A DNA stretch of 64,000 nt from Morella rubra (taxonomy: Eukaryota > Streptophyta > Magnoliopsida > Fagales > Myricaceae), in NCBI GenBank assembly GCA_003952965.2, contig CM025850.1:7986125-8050124 (forward strand), in the 5' to 3' direction. Of the stretch, positions 23,565 through 35,836 are shown one piece after another (the first letter of the stretch is position 1; each line of letters opens with the position of its first letter). Below the pieces are notes generated by a model. It had not been told where the DNA came from, searched no databases, and saw only the letters and a program-made list of their open reading frames with translations. The position numbers were made by a program, and so were the translations under genes.

Positions 23565-25268
23565 CGCTAAACCAGAGCCAATCTCAAATTGTCTTGTCTT
23601 CTTCAACTTTAGGGTCAATCATAGTGCATTTTTATTTCTCGTAATTGTTAAATATTCTTTTTGAATACATATAAGTTCCGGCTAAAAAAAAATATCTAAA
23701 ACTATTAGGCCGGGGACATGAGTTTTGTTATTCGCAGTGTGCATTCCATGCATTTTGTTAATGGCAATACAACAGCCACTTTTTTCCCATATATTTTAAT
23801 TTTCTATGCCCAACTATTCGATATTGATAAGGTCTAAATTTCAATCTCTTTTGTTTTATAAATCAATTTTAATTTCATTTTTTTTTAAGTAATTTATTTC
23901 GTTGTTTGTAGTTTGAATTCATGAGTCTTAACTAGGGCTATCTCCGTCTTTTACTGACCCAACCCAACTTACCCGGTTTTATGAGAAAAGCTTCTGCTCT
24001 TATGGGCCTCCTTTTGTGTTTTCTGTCCCAAAAGGATACCAAACTCATCCTGGACTTTCCAGGCCCGTTTAGCTTGTCAGGCTGAAGTATAATTTTTTGC
24101 CCGCTTTTGCGAATTATTTGAAAACTTTGAGACCGGCCCAAATTCTGTCTCACTGGATACACCCTTGCCTGCCGCATGGTTAACAGGGTAGGTATTTTGT
24201 TGTCGGATTTGGCCAGATGGGTTCCGTCCCTTTTAGATTAAGGTTGGAACATAGCAAGCTTCCATGCATGCCAAATGTTCAAGAAGTTTTCATATTTTTG
24301 TTTTTGGATTTATTATAGAAATCCTTTGCACCAATTAGGTGACACAATAATCAGATTGAGATTGCAACAACACACTCTAAATATTTTAACCGGCTCTAGA
24401 GTTCAAGTATCAATTTAGTCAAAGATTTGCTTGCAAGCAATAAAATTTAAATTCATGGTCATCTATTAGATATCGTAAGTCCAAAAATGAAAGTTTGTCA
24501 TTCCAATTATTGGAGTTATCATCTTTCAGGGCAAATTTTTCATATTTTCGTTTTTTTATTAAAAGTAGCATAATCAACCAATTACAATTTTCAATTTAAA
24601 TTAGAGTACAAGTTATGAGTTTAAAGTAATAAATAATACAAAAATAATAATTTAAACATTGCCATTGTTAGTCTTAGTACCAATATTATCTGGGGGTTCG
24701 AAAATGTCGTCACCTGGTTTCGTGTTTTGACTCAACAAGATTCATTGAAAAGGAAGTCACAAAGCTCAGGTTCTTAATCTTTTACCCCGAGTAGTACTTA
24801 ATTTTCCCATTGCCATGTTTTTCCCAATTCAAAGCATGGTTTTCGAAACTAACGTCGGTCAACTGCGGCTAAAGGCGGCTGTTTCTGAGTTCTTGGGGCG
24901 CTTTTCGGCCGTTGAATTCGAATGTTGAACTTTTCAATGAAATCCGCTTTTCTGAAGGCCGTCCATTAGATTCAGAAATACGACATATAATAGTACCGTT
25001 ATTGGTCAATTAGGATGGAATATTACAATATTTTGTAACATAATCAGGAGAACGTTCGGATATTTATACTAATATTTCACTGCAAGCAGTTCCCTAACTA
25101 ATAAGCTTTATATTTTCAATCGATGGACCAATGGTTTAACACCCACTCCCAAGGGGCAAGACGGGGCGAACGATTGACCTTCCAACCATTTTTCTTTTTC
25201 TTGTTCCCCATTTCCTAAGAATTGACATTCCCAGATTCAACTTTCTTCTCTTTTATTGTTTTAATCAC
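23565..25268. other. Intergenic, AT-rich
   Basis: No gene seen. Bases 23565-23700 probably hold the ROP 3' untranslated region. The frame on the minus strand at 23938-24177 has no recognised domain. Confidence 0.45.
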
Positions 25269-25284
25269 CACTACAAAAAAATTG

Positions 25285-25625
25285 ATCTTTAGCAGCAGTC
25301 GTAAAAAATGCCGCTAAAAGGTGTCTATAACAGCATTTGTCCATAAACGCTGCTACAGACCACCTATAGCGGCAGTTTCTTTAGCAACGGTCAGCGACCC
25401 CTTTTAGAGGCCTTTTTTTGCAAAACACTGGTATAGGTAAAAATTTTAGCGGCATTTGTAAAAAATGCTGCTATAAGTCAAATATCTACAGCGGCTGTGA
25501 CCGCCGCTATAGGTCTAATTTCTAGCAGCGTTTTGTAAAAAATCGCCACTAGAAGTTGGGTATCTACAGCGGCAGTCACAATGACCGCTGCTAAAGCTAC
25601 ACTTTAGCAGCATTTAAAAAAAAAA
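25285..25625. repeat. Left subterminal repeat cluster of the CACTA element
   Basis: About ten short units in both directions around TTTAGCAGC / GCTGCTA and TAAAAAATGCCGCTA, spaced 25-45 bases apart. Together with the right cluster (29585-29825) they would let the ends pair and bind transposase. Confidence 0.7.
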
Positions 25626-26557
25626 CGTTGCTACAAGGTATAAGTACACATCATGTTTTTATTTATTAATTCTAAGTTATTTAATGTTAATAATTATTTT
25701 ATATATTATTATATTCCTTTTAATATATAATTTTATTTTGTCATGTATTTGAAAAAATTTTATTTTAAAGGACCTACTTAATAAAATATGAAATTAGAAG
25801 GAGTGTTATGAAAATTGAAGTTGTTATATGATATATTTTAAATTATAATATGGTTGTTATGGTAATTGCATATTTATTGACTAAATCTAAGTAGTTTAGA
25901 AAACATCTATTATCATACTTATAATGAGCATATATATTTTGAATAATTAGTAATATAATACTATTTAATTAGGACATATTATTTAATTTCAAACAAAAAG
26001 ATATTGTGAGATTAGCTTATGCAATTAAAGTACATAACTTAATATATGGTCTTAGAGGCTATGATTTAGTCATTAGGTAGGTACATACATATAAAGTACT
26101 TAGGTTAATTAGCACATATCATGTATATGATAAACACATATAACAGATCATGCAATGTTATATACAAGGCATTATACTTTTAAATTTAAGTATTATATAT
26201 TATTACTACCAATCTATTTTAATTAAGATTATTAGACTAGTTATAAAAAAGAATGTAAAATAATATGCTATGTATTTAATACTAAGTATAAAGGTTTTTA
26301 CATACTGTGTATATATCTTTATACATAGTGCATAGTCAATATAATAGAATAATTGTTTGAAAATTTACAATTGTCATATGATCTATATATTTGTCTAATA
26401 CACGTATAAGATTTATTTAATATATGATTGACTTAATTTATTGATATGTTTCAAAAAATTTCAAAACAAATAATTATCCAAAAATGAGTTGGAAAATATA
26501 GTATATTCATAGCAATTGCTCGCGAAACCAGAGAGCCAAAAATTACATAAATTTTAA

Positions 26558-26953
26558 GGTTAATTGCACTGTAGGTTCCTGTGGTATCATCTTTTTACAA
26601 ATTAGTCCTTGTGATATCACTTTCTACAAACAGGTCCCTGTAGTCACCCTTCTAGATAAAAGTTAGTCCCTCCGTCCATCAAGCGTTAACACACTAACGG
26701 AATAAGATGTACGACGAGCCGGTCGACCGCTACATGAATCGGTTGACTGTTGAAAGTTACCGCTGTAAGTTACTTTTGTAGCGATCGACCGGCTCGTCGT
26801 GCCTCTCATTCCGTTAGTGTGTTAACGCCTGATAGACAGAGGGATTAATTTTTACCTAAAAAGGTGACTACAGGAATCTACTTGTAAAAAGTGATACCAC
26901 GTAAACTAATTTGTAAAAAGATGATACCTAAGGCACCTACTCTGCAATTAACC
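26558..26953. mobile_element. 396-bp foldback element nested in the CACTA element
   Basis: It starts GGTTAATTGCA and ends TGCAATTAACC. The two arms of about 180 bases are inverted copies of each other: ATCATCTTTTTACAAATTAG / CTAATTTGTAAAAAGATGAT, GTTAACACACTAACGGAAT / ATTCCGTTAGTGTGTTAAC, and CGACGAGCCGGTCGA / TCGACCGGCTCGTCG read across a short centre near 26755. Flanks TAAATTTTAA (26548-26557) and TAAATTTAA (26955-26963) look like a 9-10 bp target duplication, as in Mutator-like MITEs. No coding capacity. Confidence 0.8.
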
Positions 26954-26999
26954 CTAAATTTAAGACACCCGCGCACCGTTTATCAGAGCAACTCTCTCT

Positions 27000-29121
27000 A
27001 CACTCTCGACTCTCCTCCTCATCTCTCAGCTTTCACAGTCTCACGCCGCCCCCCCCCCCCCCCCCCCCCCCTTCTCTCTCTCTCTCTCTAACGCCTAATC
27101 TCCGGTCCGGCGGTGCTCTCAGCCAATCCGTCTCTTTCCCACCGTTTGGAGTCTTTGTTTGTTGGCACCGGCGAAAGGAGGAGCCCCACTGACCCAACCT
27201 CATCTCCCTTTTTCTATTCTTACATTATTTTCGTTTATTTCTTCGTTTCTTCGTTTCACACTAACAATTTTAATTTTTTGTGCTAATAGGGTTGTGATCA
27301 ACTCCAAAAATTTGGGGCTTTTGCTAATATCGCCTAGTCAACGGCAAAGAATTAGGTAAGTGCTGTCCTTTGCTCAGGAGGTTTATTATATCGCCCTATG
27401 ATAAAGGAAGAGAGAAACACACACACACACAGAGACGAAGTGAGTGAGAGATTAGCTTTAAGATCGTTAGGTTTTGCGGGGAGTGCTTTGCCGAATTTCG
27501 GTTTGAAATTTTGGCCTCTGGTTTGTGAAAGGGACGCGGAGTCAGAGGACAAATTGGGCATTTTTTCCTTGATGGTTCTTCTTCCATATCCAACGTAGTA
27601 TATAATCATATCAGATGGGTACTATAGTTCTAAGAAGACGGATGATATCTGCGAAGACGTTTGTGGCGAGGTACTTTTTTTTTTTTTCCAATTTTCCAAT
27701 CCTTATGCAATTGTATAATTTTTTTTTTTGCATGTTCAAATTTTTAAGTGTTGGAAATGGGTATCTTCGGTTCCGAATTTTCTTTTGTGTATATTTAAAT
27801 GTACTCTTTTTTGTTGCGCCTTTTGGTAGCAGTCTCTTTCCTGCCGGACTACTTGATGCCTTTTCTTTTTTCTTTGAAGATTATGGATTCTCTTCTCAAC
27901 TTATTATCTTGAAATGTATTGAATGGACTTAACTAGGTAACCACATGCTCTGTATACTAGCAGTTCCAGAGAGAAATACCTTGTTAGTTGTCAGTTGGGC
28001 ATGCACTTTTAATTGTAGGTACCTGATTTATTTAGTTTAGTTGAGATGTAGAGATTAGTGTTCAAGTGCTTGGTGCAATACTTCTTGGTTTGGCTGCTTG
28101 CTGGTGCTTAGGCATTTACAGTCTAGGTGCTACAATTTGTTGAATCTCTATAGACGTTGGGTTCTTTTGTCTTGGGATAACTCTAGTGTTCTTTGTCTTG
28201 AGATGACTCTTTCTTTATTTTCTTTTCTGCGCCCAATATATGCCATTCTACAGTGGGACCGTGAAGTTGCTGGAAAAGAGTATAATTTGCAAATCATGTT
28301 GGTAAATAAAAGTTACAAGAGGAAACGAAGAGAGTTCAGTAATATTCCAGACTGTTATATGTTTCTAGTGAGCACTTTTGTCACTTTCTAAAGACTATGC
28401 TGATTGTTTTAACACTCTTCCGGTCGATTTAATTTCCTCAAGGGCAAGCTCAAGGTCTGTCTTCAACCTTTTGCCTTAAGGGGGATTTGAATCAAGGAGT
28501 TCAACCACATTGAATCAAGAACTTTTAGTTCATGGAGTAGCAAAACTTGTTCTAATCGATCAAAATACAGCAAGGAAGTGATAAAAATGTTGAAGCAAAA
28601 CTGCCCAAATAGATTTACCTCAAGCTGCTCTTGTAATCTTTGACATTTCAGCGCCTCTGCAATGGGGATTTCTCTGTTTTGTTTGCAGCACGAGTTATAT
28701 CAAGTGGGTGCATTATTCTTCTTCTTTTGCTTGTATTATATAGAAATTCTTGCTTTTCTGTTTTACCGCAAATCTGAAGGTTTGTTATGTGCTTAACTGG
28801 TTTAATATCTCTATGTCAAGCTGGGAGTTTTCCAAGGATCGGGAGTTTGGTAGGGAAGTGAGCAGCGGGGTTGATGTTCCTGCCATGAAATTGAAATCTG
28901 TATGTCTTTTCCATTGTCCTAATTTCCCTTTGTCCTTATTATGGTTGAAAGACTTGCACTAATACCAACTGCCTTATTGGATCAAGCTTCATTTTTTTCT
29001 TATTGCTGCTGTTTATTCTGCTGTTTGCTTGTAGGAGAAATCTTCCAGTAGTCCTAGCAGAAGGAGTTCTTCGAGCACTTTGCCTGCAAGCATTAGGACA
29101 GATGCAAACTTGGTTCTTTAG
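27000..29121 (+). other. Gene-like segment inside the CACTA element (captured exons?)
   Basis: The segment looks like part of a transcribed gene. A CT-rich leader has a pure C run of about 22 (27049-27070). A donor-like ATTAG|GTAAGT lies at 27354-27360. A short ATG exon at 27615-27671 (MGTIVLRRRMISAKTFVAR) ends in GT. Exon-like blocks follow at 28254-28301 (WDREVAGKEYNLQIML), 28821-28899 (WEFSKDREFGREVSSGVDV) and 29035-29121 (Ser-rich, EKSSSSPSRRSSSSTLP, then a stop), each with AG before it, and GT after it except the last, which ends at a stop. Their frames cannot be joined into one known protein and I do not recognise the source gene. They may be captured host exons or a degraded gene that the transposon surrounds. 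Confidence 0.35.
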
Positions 29122-29295
29122 ATTGCCTTAATTGATGAACTCTTGGGACATTGTTTATTTCTATTTCTCATGTGATATTTGTTTTCAATTACAGGAATTC
29201 AAAAGGACGTAGGCATGTTTGTGCAAATTAGGACAGATGCAAACTTGGTTCTTTAGATTGCCTTAATTGATGAACTACATTGGTCAATTACAGGA
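29093..29295 (+). repeat. Duplicated 53-bp unit with a spacer
   Basis: ATTAGGACAGATGCAAACTT and the following bases to TTGATGAACT occur at about 29093-29145 and again at 29228-29276. CAATTACAGGAATTCA also occurs twice (about 29188 and 29286). This is a tandem duplication of about 135 bases with partial loss. Confidence 0.75.
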
Positions 29296-29835
29296 ATTCA
29301 TTGATGTGTAAAAGTAAAGATTTTAATTGGTCCTTGTTATTGTGTTGTATTTGAATATTTTAGTTGGTCCTTGCTTATGTTATTTTATATTGGAAACTTG
29401 TTACTTTTTAGATTACTTGTAGAGATTCTTGTGTTTGTTGTAAAACATTATTAATCAATGATGAATTATATTTTATTTTATTATCCTTATTTTTTAAGCT
29501 TTTTCATCCAATGAATTATGCTTATTAAAATAAATTTGTATTACAAATTAAAAATGCAAGTGTTTTTATAAATACAGTTATTGCAACGTTTTTCTTTTGG
29601 ATAAAAAAAAAAAACGTTGGCATGGAGCTTTAGCAACGGTCACAAAAACATTGCTATATATGTTTAAACGCAGATCAAAATTGACATGTAGCGGCGTTTC
29701 AAGAAATGCTGCCAAAATATTTTGGGTATATAGTGGCAGTCACAAATGTCGTTACATGACTGCCACTACAAAGTCGTTGCTAAAACCTTTAGCAATGGTT
29801 TTTGGCCGCCGTTAAAAGTTTGTTTTTTTGTAGTG

Positions 29836-31569
29836 CATCCAGATTCATCTGTCGCTTGGTTTGCTTCTGTATACCAATACATTCCAACCATATATAGTAC
29901 TCTCTCGAACTTATGTTTTTCGTAGAAGCAATGGATATTGTAAAGAACCTCATGATTGGGTCATACTAAACTAACCCAAATTCATAGAAGTTTGGTGCAA
30001 GGAAGTTTCCTACGTAATTTTTTTTTCCAAATTAATTAGGAGCACCTCAATTTCGCAGAGGGAGGTATCGACCATTTGCGGGCATCTTTGCAAGGACAAA
30101 AACATCACTAATGATTATATATATCTACATTATATTATAATTATTGGTATAACTAGGAAAAATAAAAGACTGAATATATGTTTTTTCATATTATTATATT
30201 GGAAGTGCTTCGGGGAGACAACACCATTGATAGGATTGGACTATGGAATGTGAGGGAAAAAATGGACCACCAATTGGTGCTTTCCGAAAGTTTCCAACCC
30301 CCTCTTTCTCTCTCTAGTCTCTCTCAGTTTCAAATGTCTCAAAATTTTCTGTGCCAGAAAGGTATTGTTCAATTGTGTTTGGTCTTCTTTTCTGAACAAT
30401 AACGTTTGGTCCTCAAAATTTAAACGATTGTACTATATTATATTTCGTTTGCAGCTGCACCAAATTCCTGCATTTAATTGTAGCATGTTGTGTATTTACT
30501 GCTTGCACGTTCTCATTTTGTTACTGATGTTGGCACAATTTTAGCTAAGACACACATACCTATTCCCTGTTTACATTAGATTAATGTCAACATTTATTGT
30601 TATCATGTGCCGGTTCAACATGTAAAGAAAAAGGTCTTGTTCATGAGAGATGTTTTCCCTTTAATGGAGCAAGAGCTAAATGGAGGCCGTCATTGGCTCC
30701 ATTTAAGTCTAATTGCTGCTCTGCTTAGTTTAGTAGAGGACTGAGCATATTTGTCTCGTCTTTAGGTCAGACAATAGACAACATAGAATTAATGACTCTT
30801 GACCCAACATTACGTTTTTGTTAGATATCTTGGTTATGTTCTCCATGCAGCATATCACCGTAGGTTGGTCGTGAGGTAGGAAAGACAAAAAAAAAAAAAA
30901 AAAAAGTACTGGGGTCAAATCCGAGAGGCCTTTTCAATGAGTAAGGTTAATTTATGTAATTGATTTATCTTTCCTCATTCTCATCCAGACGAATTTGAAG
31001 GAACATAAAAAGGGGAGTAGATTTCAGATTAGGAAGGAGAATGACACAGCAATAGGATGGAAGGAGTAAATATTAGCTTTGTACTGAGCAGAAGAAAATC
31101 CCATCAATACTGCAAAGATTAAAGGCTTAAAGCGGTAGTGTGGGGGGTGTCCGGTGTTGCGCCGTACGCTGGACCTCACCAATATTATAAACTAGCGAAC
31201 GTACGCACGTACGTTTGCATAGGACATAGGAGTGGATGTTAAAGCCAAAAAATGCTCAAACTACTCTGCACTGCGAATGGGCAGGCCGTCTGTCGTCTAC
31301 GTCTTCAGCGCTACTAAAGATATCTGATGGGATCGTATTTTGGAACTCTCTGCTCCTTTCCTGTCTGTCTCCCCAGAGAGAAAAGAGGGAGGGCTTTTGA
31401 TGCCGGGGCCGCATTTGATTGCGTTAGAAGTGAGAGGGAGGTACTCAGCAGGAGGAAGGATCTTATCAAATTCACGAGTAAAGGGTTTGGACCTTTTTTT
31501 GCATTCCTTGTCTTCTTCTTCGCCAGCCTAATTACCAACACAATCTGTATCCTCATGGTTTTATTGAGG
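29836..31569. other. Intergenic
   Basis: No gene recognised. The palindrome-like AACGTACGCACGTACGTT lies at about 31198-31215. A run of about 20 A lies at 30886-30905. Overlapping frames on both strands at 31314-31596 show no domain. Confidence 0.4.
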
Positions 31570-31945
31570 AGGTGTTTATTTTGTAAAAAATTGTAGAATT
31601 TTGGTAGAATTGTGAATATTTATGTAGATTAGAGTTTTATAGATTTTTATGTAAAGGTCAGCAGAAAGTTTTAAAGATATTTAATTTTTATTGAAGTTTT
31701 AAAAAGGTGTAGAGAGAGATGATTTGATGTAATTGTTTAATAAAAAAAATATTAGAGTTAGGTGAAAAAGTACAGAGAGAGAAGATTTGTTATAATTTTT
31801 TTTTAAAATGTATTGGAATTTGTGAAAAGTTGTTAGAGATTGTGTAAAATGTATTGGTGTTTGTGTATAGATTTTTAAAATTTTGGATGTTAGTTTTATG
31901 AATATATTTGTATTCTAGAATAATTGTGAAAACGAACATGCCTAA
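31570..31945. repeat. AT-rich dispersed repeat, copy 1
   Basis: It aligns along its length with 41985-42285 (TAGAATTTTGGTAGAATTGTG against TAGAAAATTTGATAGAAGTGTG, shown in part, then ATTAGAGTTTT in both). The ends GGAGGTGTTTATTTTG and the reverse complement AGGCATGTTCGTTTTC look like weak inverted termini, so it may be a hAT-like MITE. Confidence 0.5.
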
Positions 31946-33837
31946 TAACCACTATTTACGCATCACTTTGTATTCCATGGAAAAATCAGTTTTTTTGTTT
32001 TTTTGTTCTTTCTTTCTCCGGGTTTCTTTTCCGAACAAGTAACCAGTTAGATTCATTGGCAAGTAGGACTACATTCATTGTCATTAAGCCCAATATTACC
32101 TCCATCTCCTAGTGATAAAGGTTCCCCGTCCGATCCCAATGTACGAACCTAAACAATATGCATGGTGAACCTTAATGACGCAGCAGTTTCAAAATTACTC
32201 GACAGAATTCAGTACTATCTTCTTGAACTTGCAACTGGATACCTTTATTAGCAGAATTTCAAAAACCTTTATCTGCGGGTGCGTTGTGTGTTTGAGAGAG
32301 AGAGAGCTCAGAGGAGGATTGCAGGAGAGGGAGTGGACAAAGGAGACGTAAATAATTGAGCGATACAATGGCACGCACCCAAATTCGCTGTGAGCTTTGC
32401 ATGTCGGAATCGCACCGACACCACTTAGACCAGAACTTCCCTCCTCTCTTTATGAACTCTCGTCTTTCCATGGGGGAGTTGGCCTTTCTCTTAACACATG
32501 CGCACTCACCTGCACAGAAGAGAGACGCAGAGAGAGAGAGAATCTGTGTCATGTGTTTTGTTTCTTTGGTCATATGCACCTGACCGAAGCAAAACTTTAT
32601 GGCAAATTTCTCTCCGACTTACATAAATTTTATACTAAGCTGTGTATATCCTTCAGAGTTTTCATCTCACTTTGCTGGATGAATTTTGCGTCCGTTATTT
32701 TTAGCTTCTTAGTCATTCACAGTTTGCACTTTGGAAATGATTCAGCTAAGATTTTGGGAGTCTGCTTAACGAAATCTATCAAGTGCACCGTGTACAATTG
32801 ATTCGCCTCACGCGTTTTGTTCAAAGCTCAAGCCTTTTTTTTTTCTTTCTAAATCACGTTTCCATTAGGAAACCGAGAAGTACAGCCAAAGTACATGTTC
32901 ACAACAGATCACAATGGGAAATATAGAAGGGGATCCTATCTAATGGGATGGTGCCCAAAATAGACGAAGTTGACGCCCATTTTGCCAGCAGATGCTCAAA
33001 GTCAAAACTCAAGCCTACCATCAACTAAATTTCCTGCAGCATCTCTGTCTTCTTGCACTCTTTTTTGGTTTTTTGTTTCCAGAGTTTCTGGCCTTTTGTA
33101 CTTCAACGGCTTTCCTTTAGACTATGTACAGATTTATTTTCTATCTGAGATTTTGTTGGACCGAATTACATACCATCAAGCCTCTTTATTCTCTAAGTGG
33201 ACGAGAGATCAGAACCCTCTGCGAAATTCAGCAATCAAGTGATACAAACCAGCTACAGGTCACGAGGTATATGCACAATGAGACAAAGAAGAGGACAAGC
33301 AGATTTAATTGCAAGGCATCCATCCATCCACGGAGGCCCTTTGTTGACGCTCTATCACCCCTCAGCATGTAATGGACAGCACTAGAGCTCGAGAAACGGA
33401 CCAAATATTTTCATTGGCACTGCGAGGATAGCCGCAATTGGTCTGGGTTGAAATGCTCAAGGAAAAAAGTCGCGGAGCACACACGCTCGAGTCGTACGTG
33501 CGTTCACGTGAGGCTGATTGCCCGTAGATCAGAATCCAGCCCCTAAGAGATTGTCTGAATAGAATTGTGGAATTTAGAGCGCATAAACACTATAACTCTA
33601 GTGTAGAGTCGATAGTGCTTGAAATTTTATAAAGTCGTCATTTAAATGGTGTGAAATCTTCTTTTTCTTATTGTGTATATCTCTATACACATTGTAGGAT
33701 GCAATTCTAATAGTGTATTGCAGAGTATTCTAGTCCTACTGCAACCTCTTTAAATAGAAGTTGATTACAAAAGGTTAATCTTGATATCAAGATATACTAT
33801 CATGGCTCATGCCTTTCGGAGGCTATTTAAAATTTTT
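31946..33837. other. Intergenic
   Basis: No recognisable gene. Several frames of 60-134 codons overlap on both strands at 32259-32801 and 32970-33385, none with a known motif. The part at 33440-33540 is richer in CG dinucleotides and holds CACGTG. Confidence 0.4.
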
Positions 33838-34165
33838 TAAGGAATAAATATGTTTTGTACCTCAATTTATTATTTTTGTCATATTACACCCATTAACTAT
33901 TAATTTCAAACACTTTACACCATTTGTTATAATTTTTGTTAAATTTGAACAGAAAATGAATTTTTAGTGTACAAAATGATAACTTTTCCCTATAATTTTC
34001 GTATTATTTAGGCTAAAAAAAAGTTATTAAACTGACAAAAAATTTTAACATAGAGTACAAAGTATCTAAGATCAACAGTTGGTAGATACAATGTGACAAA
34101 ATTAATAGATTAAGGTATAAAATACCAAGATCCCTATAATTAGAGGGTGGAAATAGTATTTAAAG
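33838..34165. repeat. Foldback element, same family as 8515-8915
   Basis: The left arm TTTGTACCTCAATTTATTAT, then TTTTGTCATATTACACCCAT, is mirrored by the right arm, whose reverse complement reads TTTATACCTTAATCTATTAA, then TTTTGTCACATTGTATCTAC. Non-coding. Confidence 0.6.
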
Positions 34166-35697
34166 CATTTTTTGAAAGCGTATGCGTTATTCTAAAACTT
34201 TAGAACGAAAAGATGTAGAATTAATTTTTTAAATTATATAATCTAATTTTGCCAACACCTGTTGCTCAAGCATCCAACCACCAATTCCAATTCGCAAAGT
34301 AGGTAGCTAGCCGCAATTGACAATTCAAAGCTCGGCCATGCACATGCCAATTGAAGTAGATTTGAACCAACTGCAACAAACGTTCTAGCCATTAATTTTT
34401 GGATCAACATTATAAAGCCGCCTCAAAACCCTCGTTACTTTATGTACTTAATTTCCATGTATTTTTCTCTTATTAGTTTATTCTCTGATATTTCTGTGGT
34501 AATTGAAATGATCAGTACCCAGAATTACACAAGAGCTACACATGCAGTAATTTTGAGTCCTGCAAATCCCTCCCAATGAGCTGAACTAGTTAACAAAACC
34601 ACTTCCTATTGCATAATAGATCCATCTTTTTCTTAACAGATCTGGATTGCTTAGTCATGAACTTTTTCGTGACATAAATAGATTGAAGTATTTCCCCACT
34701 GACCAGCAAAAAATTGCCGAGTAACTATAACTACGCATCACAGCCACGCACATGGCGCAGGAGCCTCCTATTTTTCCCACCATTATTTTTGGGCTGCCAC
34801 CAACATCATGTACAAGGCTTGCCTGCAAGTTTTGAGACTCTGCTGACATATATTGGTGGTCCAACTTTAAAGGTCCTGTTACTAATTAGGTTGTTAGATA
34901 AGTGTACAGATCGATTCCGATCGCTTGTGAATATATATCTGAAAGAAACTGGAGAGTTTAATTTCGAGAAGTAAATTCTCGAAGATTTTACACATAATAA
35001 ATAATGTCCCTCGAGTCAATCCAAAGCTAGCCCAGCTTCCTTTGCCCAAAAATAACCAAGACTTGCAATTACTATCCCACCACCGCATTCCAATCGCACT
35101 CTACGTGCCCTTCTTGACTTTGAAACACCCCCACCCCCCTATTTATTCCTGCAACAACCGCTTCCATTAGAATAATCCTACACTTACTAGTCCTCCACCC
35201 TTCAATTAATATGACCTGCGAGCAATCCAAATGACAAGAGAATCCTCTCCGTAGAAATCTGGAAAAAGAAAGAGACCAGAACAGAGCCATCCCCACTTCT
35301 CTAAAGCGCGCGATAGAAACCTTTGCATTAAGAGCTTCTCTGTCATCTCTGCAGGATATTCTAATTTAGCCCCCACCATGTGTTCCTTTGCTTCTCGTCC
35401 AGGGGGAATCGGCTTGTACTTTGAGTAGTGCACAAAGTATTTCGTTTTTAATGCAAAAGTTTCAAGAAGTGATGGGGGACATGGTACTCTTTCTTATCTT
35501 CATCGCCTTTGTATTTATTTGGGTTTCCTTTCTTGTATATCTTTGCACAGGCGATTCCTGTTGTAGGTTTTGTCAATTTTAGATTTGACTATTTCTTGTA
35601 GAAATCTTTATTTTTTTTCTTTGGGAGATGGGAAAGTCGTTTATTGGGTTTTAATTTATACTAATATAATTGTAGTGTACACCGGTAGGTGCGGGGG
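34166..35697. other. Upstream region of the WOX gene
   Basis: No gene recognised. Short frames on both strands (34655-35582) overlap and lack motifs. It probably holds the regulatory DNA of the WOX gene. Confidence 0.4.
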
Positions 35698-35706
35698 CTA
35701 TAAGAG
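35698..35706 (+). promoter_or_regulatory. Candidate TATA box of the WOX gene
   Basis: CTATAAGAG lies 139 bases before the WOX start codon, which predicts a leader of about 110 bases. Sequence and spacing only. Confidence 0.4.
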
Positions 35707-35836
35707 AAGTCATTTTTGCCGTGAGGGCTCAGTTCCAAAAAGCTAGAGCAAGGAAAGGGCAACTTCTTGTTGTTTCTCGTTTGGTTGGCCGCTTGAGTAG
35801 CTGTCTAGCTTACATCCTGACGATCATCATCTCGTA

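Larger units (their letters stand above)
25269..29835. mobile_element. CACTA-type transposon, 4.57 kb, non-autonomous
   Basis: The left end is CACTACAAAAAAATTG and the right end is TTTTTTTGTAGTG, so the terminal inverted repeat CACTACAAAAAAA is 13 bp. Flanking triplets are CAC (25266-25268) and CAT (29836-29838), close to the 3-bp target duplication of CACTA elements. Both subterminal zones (25285-25625 and 29585-29825) are packed with inverted short units around TTTAGCAGC, ATGCCGCTA and AGCGGC, typical TNPA-type binding clusters. No transposase is recognisable inside. Instead the centre carries a gene-like segment (27000-29121) and a foldback element (26558-26953), which suggests a Pack-CACTA that captured host DNA. 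Confidence 0.8.

Noticed and set aside
25640-26550. Possible transposase remnant in the AT-rich left part of the CACTA element.
   Set aside because: Stops are dense in all frames and no transposase motif could be read.
31196-31217. AACGTACG / CGTACGTT palindrome as an operator-like site.
   Set aside because: It is isolated, not near a recognised gene start, and short palindromes of this kind are expected by chance.
32259-32801. Overlapping frames on both strands that could be a small secreted-peptide gene.
   Set aside because: No frame has a consistent signal peptide, splice pattern or known motif; the plus frames overlap one another.
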